In this document: in pieces, positions 56,084-64,000 of the stretch
Numbering within the stretch: position 1 is the stretch's first letter
How the letters are laid out: each line of letters begins with the position of its first letter
Source of the DNA: Simmondsia chinensis
Lineage: Eukaryota > Streptophyta > Magnoliopsida > Caryophyllales > Simmondsiaceae
Direction of reading: 5' to 3'
Assembly (NCBI GenBank): GCA_018398585.1
Contig: JAGTTD010000003.1
Location: 11,912,637-11,976,636 of the forward strand
DNA: 64,000 nucleotides
Position numbers and translations under genes: made by a program
The notes under the pieces: generated by a model
What the model saw: the letters and a program-made list of their open reading frames with translations, nothing else
Told to the model about the DNA's origin: nothing
Databases searched by the model: none

Positions 56084-56320
56084 ATGAAGTTAAGATTTGG
56101 AGATTTACAACCTACCACAGTGACCTTGCAACTAGCAGATAGATTTACTAGGGTCCCTCGTGGTGAGCTTGTTAATGTGCTAGTGAAGGTAGACAAAGCC
56201 CTGTTTCCTGTTGATTTTCTTATGCTTGATATGGAATCTTTTAGTCATCCAAAAAACCATATCCCTGCCATTCTAGGTTGGCCTTTCTTAGCAACGGCCA
56301 ATGCTACCATCAACTGTTGA
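56084..56320 (+). pseudogene. Athila protease C-terminal part
   Basis: KLRFGDLQPTTVTLQLADRF, VNVLVKVDKALFPVDFLMLD and IPAILGWPFLATANATINC. The usual flap-side ILGRPFLAT has Trp for Arg. Part of one protease with the DLG segment just upstream. Confidence 0.85.
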
Positions 56321-56460
56321 TTTGGGGTAATGGATGTTAGTTTTGCAAACATGACTATTAGGTTGAACATTTTTAAGGCTTCATTGTCACCACTAGTGAG
56401 GATGAATCGGAATGTTTCTGTGTAGATGTTATTGATGACCTGGTAGACCAGACACTCCCC

Positions 56461-56737
56461 TTGACCCTAGTTGATGATTCCCTTGAGCGAGCACTGGTAT
56501 ATGACTGTTTTGATGATTTCGAGGTTGAGAAACATATTAGGGAGATGAATGATTTGCTTGAGCTGTGTGCTGCCTTAGAGACTTGTCATTGGTTGTCAAT
56601 AGTAGAACCCTTACCTACGCTTTCTGATTCCCCTATTTTACCTTCCATAGTTTCAGCACCCAAACTTGAACTTAAGTCATTGCCATCTACTCTTAAGTAT
56701 GCTTTCTTAGGACCTGACGAGACTTGACCTGTGATTA
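56461..56737 (+). pseudogene. Athila protease-RT linker, cut by I
   Basis: Acidic stretch ending KSLPSTLKYAFLGPDET, the conserved lead-in to Athila RT. Frames are shifted near the end. GATTA (56733-56737) repeats at 60363-60367 as the target duplication of I. Confidence 0.8.
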
Positions 56738-57237
56738 TGTTATGTTTGTGATTAAATCACAAAGCATAAGCTAAGTAAATTGAGAATAGATGAGAGTATG
56801 AGATGAGAAAGAAGTGAATTTAGATGAGAAGTTGGAGAAATATAGATGAGAAAGTAGAGAGAGTTAGATGAGAGAGAGAATGTTCATCCCAAAGAGAAAT
56901 TTGTTTGCATATTGATTGCATGATCTTATTACACTTGAACAACAACTACTTATAGGCAACTAACAACAAGGAACCTTGACTAAACAACTACTAACCGACT
57001 CTCTAAGGAAAATACCTAGAGCAACTAAAATATCTACTAACAAGTAATAAGCCTTTTGGCGCCAAACACTAACCAATCGAAAACTACTAGTAGCTAAAAC
57101 AATGCAGCAAAGCGCAACCTTTCAACAAATGACTTAATGCCTTATTCTAAAACTACTAGCAGCAACAACAGCACTAACAATAGCAATATAACAGCTACCA
57201 AAACCCCTTAGATCCTTATCAAGCCTGGATCATAACA
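56738..57237 (-). repeat. I 3' LTR
   Basis: TGTTATGTTTGTGATT to CTGGATCATAACA, 500 bp. GATGAGA-type purine stretch at 56788-56880. TATAAGTAG on the minus strand near 56946-56956. The adjoining purine tract reads TCAAGGGGAAGGGAA (minus strand, 57238-57254). Confidence 0.88.
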
Positions 57238-57254
57238 TTCCCTTCCCCTTGAGA

Positions 57255-58200
57255 ACATTCTTGTCCTCAAGAATGCCAGGTAGTGATCGTCCATGCCTCG
57301 CAATGTAACTCTAGATCCCTGGCTTTCAAAGGACACAGTTTGCTTAACATAATTAAAGGACACCAGATTGAACGAACGCATCCAATCAACTCCAAGCACC
57401 ATATCACATCCACCCAAGGGAAGGACTCTGAAATTGTATGTGAACTGATGCTCCTACGTAGACTACTGAAAAGCTCGGAATTTTCTCTGAGTAAGGATAG
57501 AGTTTCCATTAGCCATGGTCACTGCTAAGGGATGAGTCTTAATCACCTTATGTCCCACTTTCTTCACCATTTTAGGATCAATAAAACTGTGAGTGCTTCC
57601 ACTGTCAATCAAGATGACAATAGATCTCATGCTTGCTTTTCCTTTGATCCTGATAGTGTTATGAACTCCTTGCCCTATCAAAGCCTTCAAGGAAATCTCC
57701 ACTTCATCTTCAATAAAGAGTTCTTGATCAAAACCTTCATCTTCAATATTGGCCTCATCACTATCAGATTTCCTTTCAATGTTAACTCTTCTAAATGTCA
57801 CGAGGAATTTAGGATTACATTTATGGCCAATTTCATAAGGCTGATGACACTTAAAATAGAGCCTTTGTGGCCTCTTCTCAAAGGTATTCTTCTCAAAGGT
57901 GCGGTTCACTTTGGATTCATCTACCTCCTTTTGATGTTGTTGGGAACTTTCTTGTTTGTGCTTTGGCCCATCATTGGAGGTTAGAACTGTGGCCTTAAAC
58001 AACTTAGCCTTTGCATAAGCTTTCGTTAAGGAGGCAGGATCAATTGCCTTCACTTGATTCTTAATTTTAGGCTTTAATCCACTGATGAAGCTTAAAACAT
58101 AAAATGACTCATGGGCTTGAGGATAAATAGTTATCGTACTTGCTCTAAGGTTTTCAAACCTTGTCATGTACTCCTTCACAGTTGTAACTTAAGTCATCTT
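57255..58200 (-). pseudogene. I gag C-terminus, zinc knuckle and protease
   Basis: A 238-residue frame (58179-57463): MKEYMTRFENLRASTI, a knuckle FKCHQPYEIGHKC lacking its first Cys, acidic linker, IRIKGKASMRSIVILIDSGS then THSFIDPKMVKK with catalytic DSG. A frame change leads to GGCDMVLGVDWMRSFN (57417-). Shortly after the VSFES strand it runs into the pol-tail remnant. Best preserved chromovirus protease in the window. Confidence 0.88.
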
Positions 58201-59330
58201 GTTGAAGCTATCAACTATGTCACTTGAATCTTCATCACCAAATCGTTCACAAAGCTCAACCATAAATTTAGCCCAAGTAAGCATAGAATTACTCTTCAAT
58301 AGACTATAGAGCCAAACTTCATGATCTCCTTAAAGATAAACCACAGCCAATTCCATCTTTTGCTCATCGGGAATGGAATAAAAGTGGAAGTAACGCTCAC
58401 ATCTTTTTACCCAAGAATGTGGCTGCTTTCCATCAAAATTTTCAATTTGAACTCTTGGTTGTCTAAATCCATTGCCTCTACTACCACTTGTAACATCACT
58501 GCCTCGTGTGGGACCATTTTTAGAAACATTCTGTCTAGGAAAATGCTCCTGAGCCTGGTCTAGTGGAAAAACTAGATGTTCCCCAAACAAGCAAGCAGAT
58601 TGAGTTTGTATTTGATCAGGTGGATGATCAAACTATCCTGCATCCCTTGTGTTTGATCTAAATTGCACTAAGTGATCTTGAGAGTGTCCATTCTGTCCAA
58701 GGTCCCTACTGGTAAATCGAATTTGCACATACTCAAGTGGATGCTCATGAGGTCTGGCAGTTAAATCAGCTTCTGAAGTGCGATTTTGAGGCCTAACATT
58801 AGCAGGTTAGAGGTGGACTTCAGGCCTAGCAGACACATTAGCCACTGGAGGTCTTTCTTAAGATTCAGCAGCAGCATCCGGAACTTGAGGTTGTATCCCA
58901 TCCGGAGGTTGCCTTTGCTGACTTACAGGCAAAAAAATTCCAACACCTGACTACCTATTAACCTGATCTTGCAAACCAACAATCCTCTCTTCGATTTACT
59001 GCAATTGCTGAGTTATTCTACCTTCAATTGTTTGATTACTTTCAAACTGAACCTGCCTCAGCAACTGAAGAATTCTTTCTTCCCTCTTTTGATCACTTTC
59101 CAGCTGAATTTGCCTAAGTTGATTAAACATTTCAATCCTTTGTTGATCACTCTCTTGTCTAAATCGTTCAAACATTGCATCCATTTTCGAATTCAGCTGT
59201 TCATTAGCAACAAACTATGCTTCCTTTGCTGCACTTGCTCTAACTACAGCAGCATAAGAGTTGTTAGGATTAATAAGAGTGGCTGAATGTTCAGCTCCTG
59301 CACCAGATCTTGTAGTTACTCCACCAGCCA
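58201..59330 (-). pseudogene. I gag N-terminal part
   Basis: A coiled segment MDAMFERFRQESDQQRIEMF with repeated QLRQIQLESDQ-type units (59184-58996), then GFRQPRVQIENFDGKQPHSW and VKRCERYFHFYSIPDEQKME (58590-58330). The latter is the piece that recurs, degraded, in element E. Stops separate the blocks. Confidence 0.82.
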
Positions 59331-59847
59331 TGATGAATTGTGTTTCTCATGTCTGGCCAGCTCAATAACTTCACAATTTGGATCTGTTTTAGTTCAGCTA
59401 AAAACTTAGCTAAACACAACTAATCGAACACCTTCTATGTGAAGTTCAAATCACTAACATCACAACTTGTAACTCGACTTTCCTTGTTGAACCTCAATCT
59501 AATCACACAACTTAATGACAGCACATACCAATCCACAGTACATTTTAGAATCTTCAACAGAATCATCAATAAAACAGTACCTGAGCTACTAAATTTGAGT
59601 TGATTGAGATCCAATTGTTCATGTAATTGTTCTTGCACTTCGGTTGGTTGGAATGAACTAAAATTCAGTAGTAAAATCTATTTTTGTTGATCAATTGCAG
59701 CCAGCACTACAACCTTGACACAATGCAACTCAATTTAGCTGATTTTGATTCAACTAAATCAATTGCAAAGCATCTAGACTCTTGCGCAGCACAACAACCG
59801 GATTTTGAATTTATTTCTTGATTATGAGCTCGATTGGAACCCAAACG
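59331..59847 (-). other. I leader, no gene
   Basis: Leader between primer site and gag. No ORF with recognisable content. Confidence 0.6.
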
Positions 59848-59863
59848 AGGCTCTGATACCAAT
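59848..59863 (-). promoter_or_regulatory. I primer-binding site (initiator tRNA-Met)
   Basis: The minus strand reads ATTGGTATCAGAGCCT next to the 5' LTR, a perfect match. Confidence 0.9.
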
Positions 59864-60362
59864 TGTTATGTTCATGATTGAATCACAAAGCATAAGCTAA
59901 GTAAATTAAGGATAGATGAGAGTATGAGATGAGAAAGAAGTGAATTAGATGAGAAGTTAAAGAAATATAGATGAGAAAGTAGAGAGAGTTAGATGAGAGA
60001 GAGAATGTTCATCTCAAAGAGAAATTTGTTTGTATATTGATTGCATGATCTTATTACACTTGAACAATAACTACTTATAGGCAACTAACAACAAGGAACC
60101 TAGACCAAACAACTTCTAACCGACTCTTTAAGGAAAATATCTAAAGCAACTAAAATATCCACTAAAAAGTACTCAGCCTTTTGGCGCCAAACCCTAACCA
60201 ACCGAAAACTACTAGCAGCTAAAACAATGCAGCAAAATGCAACCTTTCAACAAATGACTTAATGCCTTATTCTAAAACTACTAGTACCAACAGCAGCACC
60301 AACAACAGCGATATAATAGAAACCGAAACCCCCTAAATCCTTATCAAGCCTGGATCATAACC
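59864..60362 (-). repeat. I 5' LTR
   Basis: 499 bp, TGTTATGTTCATGATT to GGATCATAACC, the terminal A changed to C. Close to the 3' copy, with scattered substitutions. Confidence 0.88.
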
Positions 60363-60760
60363 GATTATCTCTTCTCAGTTGTCTAGGGAACAAGAGGATG
60401 CATTGATGATAGTGCTTAGTGATCATAAGAGTGCCATTGGGTGGCTTGTGGCCGATTTAAAGGGTATAGACCCTTCCATTTGCATGCGTTGGATTTTTCT
60501 TGATGAGAATGCTAGACCCACTAGAGAGATGCGAAAGAGGTTGAACCTTAGCATGAAAGAAGTGGTAAAGAAAGAGATTGTGAAATTGCTTGATGTAGGT
60601 ATCATTTACCAAATTTTTGATAGTAGGTGGGTTACCCCTGTTCAGGTAGTCGTAAAGAAGTCAGACATTATTGTGATTAGGAGTAGTGATGGAGAGTTAG
60701 TTCCTACTAGAGAGACCACGGGATGGAGAGTTTGTATTAACTATGGGAAGCTTAACTCTG
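60363..60760 (+). pseudogene. Athila reverse transcriptase, N-terminal part, cut by E
   Basis: Open from 60379: REQEDALMIVLSDHKSAIGW, LVADLKGIDPSICMRWIFLD, VKKEIVKLLDVGIIYQIFDS, RWVTPVQVVVKKSD and TTGWRVCINYGKLNS. These are the finger and first palm motifs of Athila RT. The frame is broken by E right after the KLN motif. The catalytic box would lie beyond the window. Confidence 0.9.
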
Positions 60761-61173
60761 TGTCATGATTCTACAAAATAGAGGCTTATGGAGCTAAGTA
60801 CTAATAAGTCCTCGGGTTGTAATAATCTAGTAAAAGTCTATGGTTTGTAATAATCTGGCTTAATTAGCCTATTTAGCATCTTGTATAAGTCAAGTTAGTT
60901 AAAGTGTTAGTTGTGAGTCAAGAAGGGCGACTAGGCGGGTGATGTCGGTTAACACTAGTAGTCTTTGTGCAATGTATCTAGCTTTGCCATCTTTAGCTGG
61001 AGGTTAGTATAAGTAGTAGATGACTCTTTTGTAAGAGGGATTGTCGAATGATATTGATATCTTTTATGTCTATCATTAAATTCTCTCTAATTCTCATCTC
61101 AATTTCTCTTCTCTTCTAATATTATACTCTATTGTCCCTAGGTCATGATTAAGATTTGTCTTGAATCATAACA
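60761..61173 (+). repeat. E 5' LTR
   Basis: TGTCATGATTCTAC to TTGAATCATAACA, 413 bp, resembling the F and I LTR style. TATAAGTA at 61008-61015. Downstream (61075-61125) is strongly pyrimidine-rich on the transcript strand, with CTCTCT, TTCTCTTCTCTTCT and CTCATCTC. Confidence 0.8.
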
Positions 61174-61174
61174 A

Positions 61175-61188
61175 TTGGTATCAGAGCT
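61175..61188 (+). promoter_or_regulatory. E primer-binding site (initiator tRNA-Met)
   Basis: TTGGTATCAGAGCT two bases after the LTR. Confidence 0.9.
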
Positions 61189-61866
61189 TGTGATTTTGCT
61201 TCTGATTGAGTTGATTAAGTTCAATTTGATTGCAAAGCATTAAATCAAGTCAATTGATATCAATTCTTGATCAGGTTGTGCTGATCAACAAATTGTGTGT
61301 AAACTATTTTGACTTCCAGTTCGTGTTGCGTTTTCCCTAGGATTTGCTGTTCAGCTTGCGTTGGATTAAGATATCATGTTAGTTATCCAAATTCTTGAGA
61401 CAATGCTGCATTCATATCAAGTTCTGATTGTTTAAGTTACGTTTGATTCAGATTTCAATTCAATAACTTGCTTTTATTGTGTGCTGTAGCTGATTCTTGT
61501 GATCTTGTGAACTTAAATCATTGAGCAAGCTGGAATTAGATTCAATCTAGCTGATTACATATTAAGCCTACTAAAATTAATCTTGAATCAAGCTATTGAA
61601 TCAGTTAGAGTTGCTAAAATTACATAAAGTCAAGCCTCAATACTTGTTCTTGGCCTGAACTGATGCTAAATTGCACTTGATCTCATTGGATTAGTTACCT
61701 GAAATTGTACTTGATTAATTAGCTCTGAATTAAGCTTCATTACTGAATTTGTTGAGCTAAGTGACTGCATTTACATTTAAATCTAGTGATCTTGCATTAG
61801 CTAGCTGACATATTCAAGATCCTCTTCTAATTGGCTGCAATTGCATACATATTCAGGATAATTCTA
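61189..61866 (+). other. E leader, no gene
   Basis: AT-rich leader rich in TTGATT and GATTGA-type words, with no long ORF. Confidence 0.6.
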
Positions 61867-62296
61867 TGAAGCTTTGGTGCTTTGGCCAGAGCTCAAGGTT
61901 CGAATTTGATTTTAAAGTTCAGAAGTGCACTTCATGTACTGCACACAGAAGGTGATGTTAAAATGTTACAATATGCAATGCCGCGTTGGCTCGATCCAAC
62001 TTCGGTTCAAGACAAATTTTCCAATGATGCTAGACTTTTTATCAAAGTCTTGAAGCCCCTTTATCATATAGATGAGGAAATTCTTTATCAAGTATTTTGG
62101 GCTTATGGTCCTCTTAAAAGTCCCATCTTCCATTATTGAGGTTATGGCTCACATTAGCTATTATACGAGAAGGAGTGCCAACTTAGCCTTCAATTCATTA
62201 CACGGGAGAAACATATATGATGGATGTTATGTTTTAGACATTAACTACTTCAAGGTGTGTAATGAGAGGGAAGGTGAGCTTGAGGTGGTAGGATGA
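61867..62296 (+). pseudogene. PTB/hnRNP-L-like RNA-recognition motif in element E
   Basis: In one frame ARLFIKVLKPLYHIDEEILY then QVFWAYGPLK (61882-62139) fits strand 1 and helix 1 of the second RRM of plant polypyrimidine-tract-binding proteins (V...LYPIT.DVL.QVFS.YG). After a frame change near 62105-62150 the other frame gives SYYTRRSANLAFNSLHGRNI then YDGCYVLDINYF, matching strand 3, helix 2 and strand 4, including the distinctive GRNIYDGC. It is probably a captured host segment. The frame change means this copy does not encode an intact domain. The start is unclear. An ATG at 61867 is in another frame. Confidence 0.7.
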
Positions 62297-62650
62297 GCTT
62301 GAGGTAGTAGGATCTACTTATTATCAAGCTAAGGAGGAACTTAATGTTACTTAGGGGGTGAATCAACACTTGTAGCATAGAATGGAGCCAGAATTTGAGT
62401 AAAATGTGACTGATTGTGCTAGAATTAGCTTGAATTTGGAAGCTGTAGCAGCACAGCAGATGGATGATGCAACATTGTACTCATTGGATTAAGTAGAATT
62501 GGTATGGCAGCAACATGATTTAGAAATTCAAGATGCGGTTGAGGTAGCAGCAGAGGTTGATGTAGCAGCAGTACAACATGTGCTTGATCCTTCATTGCTA
62601 TAAGTAAATGATATAGCACCAAGGTCTTTGCAGTTACAAATCAGGTCCAA
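62297..62650 (+). other. E segment between RRM and gag scrap
   Basis: Coding-like composition but broken frames, with repeated VAAQQMDD- and VAVQH-type words. No domain recognised. Confidence 0.45.
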
Positions 62651-62836
62651 TTGAGACCTCATGATCTTGGAATAGTGGTGCACAATTGTGTGAAAATAAG
62701 ACTGTTTGAGGAGAAAGTCGAGCTCTTTAATGAACAACGACCTCATTCTTGGATTGAGAATTGTGAAAGGTTTGGAAATGAAAATCTAAGGAAGAAGAAT
62801 GAAATGGCAGTGGAATTAATACCAATTCAGCCATAA
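62651..62836 (+). pseudogene. Chromovirus gag scrap in element E
   Basis: KVELFNEQRPHSWIENCERF and KKNEMAVELI align with the gag segment VQIENFDGKQPHSWVKRCER and EQKMELAVVYL of element I (58590-58330) and its homologues in A and F. It ties E to the chromovirus group. Confidence 0.65.
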
Positions 62837-62839
62837 GAC

Positions 62840-63780
62840 TTGCAAAATCAAGATAAGTTTGATCAAGTAATACCTCAGCCTGCAATACTTGAATATCCTT
62901 GGGTACAATTTGTGGTGATGGAATCAAAGGTTGATATGAAAACTCAGTTCAAGGAAGTGATTGAGCCTTTAAGGAGGCAAGATCAGCATCATCAGGTTAA
63001 GGAGAAAGCATCTTCTCTAGGGGAACCAAAACAGATGAAAACTCCATCAGTGAAGTTCATATCAATTCAGCAGCCCAAGTTGCAAATTCAGTTAGTTGAT
63101 TTGGAAGCTCAAGTTCACAACATTCAAATGGTTAATAGAGGGACAAATCAGCCATAATTGAGACCTTTTGATTCAGGAAAAGTGGAACTAAATATCCCTT
63201 GGGAAAGTGTCCAGCAAATACAGCAAAACCTTCAACAAAATTGGAACAAAACCCAATTGATAGTGCTGGATTTAGTTGAGAACTAGGAGCCATAGCTGTA
63301 AATCAAGAAATTAACATCACATCAGGCTTTGAGACTCAGAACAAACTTGTTTTGGTTGAATTTCAAAAGCTCAACTCTACAGTTATAGCCACAATTCAAA
63401 ACGAAAGTGTGCCATTGCAAGCGAAAGAACCATTGAATGTTGCAGCAAAAGATGTGCAAGTGGAAATAGAAGTTCAGGCTTTATAATGTTGCATTTGAAG
63501 CTGATCCTACAGCCTAACATTGAGATCAAGATGGTAATTAGACTTAGTCGCAAGAAATGCCATGCAAGCAAGAGATTAAGAGCATTGATGAAGCCAATCT
63601 TGGTCTACAAGGGGAGACCTCCAGATTTCCTTCTTCTCAAGTCAAATAAAGTGGTTCTTGACAAGCTTTACATGCTCAAGAACATGAACTTGAGGCAGCC
63701 TAAGATGGTGATGTGGTTAATAGATTAGACTTGGGGCTTGTTCATAGATCAAAAGGGCAATCAAGTTGGCAAAGAGTAGG
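62840..63780 (+). pseudogene. E distal broken ORF with a segment shared with the ORF of C
   Basis: The frame 62840-63157 is Gln/Lys-rich and contains ISIQQPKLQIQLVDLEAQVH then NIQMVNRG, which resembles IQQPNLQTLMVDLNAQNIQM in the ORF of C. Later frames (63486-63728: VLDKLYMLKNMNLRQPKM) have no match I recognise. Stops separate all blocks. Confidence 0.5.
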
Positions 63781-64000
63781 AAGTATTATATTAGTAATGA
63801 TGCCAAATTAGCAAGAAACCAGCTTGTTCTTACTGCCACATCAGCAGGAAATCATCTTGTTCGAACTGTAGTTTAATTAAATTTAGCAAAGGATCAGGCT
63901 GAGACTTTAACCGTGCAACCAAATATGCAAGTTTAGCTGGGAATTATGTAAAGTCAGACCAAATGGAAGGCTCAATTGTGTGGTGCTGGTGCTTATTTCT
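63781..64000 (+). other. E, end of window, nothing recognised
   Basis: Non-coding or broken sequence up to the window end. The 3' LTR has not yet begun. Confidence 0.5.

Larger units (their letters stand above)
56738..60362 (-). mobile_element. I: gag-protease-only chromovirus derivative
   Basis: LTRs 56738-57237 and 59864-60362, TSD GATTA, initiator-Met primer site and purine tract. The internal region has gag and protease on the minus strand. Protease is followed after ~30 codons by the terminal pol remnant and polypurine tract, so RT, RNase H, integrase and chromodomain are missing as a block. This is the organisation described for gag-only LTR elements that rely on relatives for pol. Confidence 0.88.
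51530..64000 (+). mobile_element. Athila-lineage Ty3/gypsy element with three insertions
   Basis: Plus-strand order: LTR end, tRNA-Asp primer site, long leader (with L1), gag, protease, RT N-terminus. I (56738-60362) splits the protease-RT linker and E (60761 on) splits RT, so the rest of the element lies beyond the window. Stops in the gag tail and protease make it non-functional, although the RT part is open up to E. Confidence 0.85.
60761..64000 (+). mobile_element. E: chimeric non-autonomous LTR element with RRM-like ORF (right end beyond window)
   Basis: LTR 60761-61173 is followed by an initiator-Met primer site (61175-61188). The internal region holds a PTB-like RRM (about 61990-62280), a chromovirus gag scrap (62651-62836) and further Gln/Lys-rich broken frames. 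No RT, integrase or protease is visible to 64000. The 3' LTR and partner duplication (of CTCTG, 60756-60760) are outside the window, so its limits and the claim of non-autonomy are provisional. Confidence 0.75.

Overview
The window is plant nuclear DNA, most likely from a eudicot, and consists almost entirely of nested and decayed retrotransposons. I found no host protein gene, rRNA, tRNA gene or CRISPR array. The plant assignment rests on the lineages seen: Tat-type Ty3/gypsy with an antisense plant-mobile-domain ORF, Reina-like chromoviruses primed by initiator tRNA-Met, an Athila element with a tRNA-Asp primer site, long-LTR Ty1/copia elements and a plant L1 LINE. Boundaries come from TG...CA ends, paired LTRs, primer sites and 5-bp target duplications (TSDs), all judged by eye.

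Layout. Positions 60-345 hold a copia scrap. T1 (345-34233, minus) is a Tat-like element with its 3' LTR at 345-1522, an antisense ORF at 1784-4951, integrase, RNase H, RT and protease. It is split by three insertions: chromovirus A (5900-17824), chromovirus F (18726-25980) and copia G (27846-33164). A is itself hit by B (7427-9560), C (9914-12265) and a solo LTR D1 (15717-17478). F carries solo LTR D2 (18991-20795). T1 is interrupted at 34234 by an oppositely oriented LTR of its own family (T3), which abuts a second Tat element T2 (34870-51367, minus). T2 has lost integrase and the antisense ORF, and is split by copia H (39194-47829). A chromovirus LTR scrap (51368-51529) leads into an Athila element (from 51530, plus) with an L1 in its leader (52422-53949), gag-protease-only chromovirus I (56738-60362) inside pol, and E (60761 to the window end) inside the RT.

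How the parts relate. A and F are broken autonomous chromoviruses (gag, protease, RT, RNase H, integrase, chromodomain). B, C, I and probably E look like non-autonomous relatives: same initiator-Met primer site, similar LTRs with a pyrimidine-rich stretch, and in B, C and I the same terminal pol remnant, while most or all of pol is missing. C carries a long uninterrupted ORF of unknown function. E carries a PTB-like RNA-recognition motif upstream of a gag scrap. G and H are copia elements sharing an RT deletion. Their leaders and LTRs are built from arrays of short hairpins whose stems show compensatory base changes.

Most worth a second look: the covarying hairpin arrays in G and H, the RRM in E, the ORF in C, and the primer-site-like junctions embedded inside the copia LTRs.
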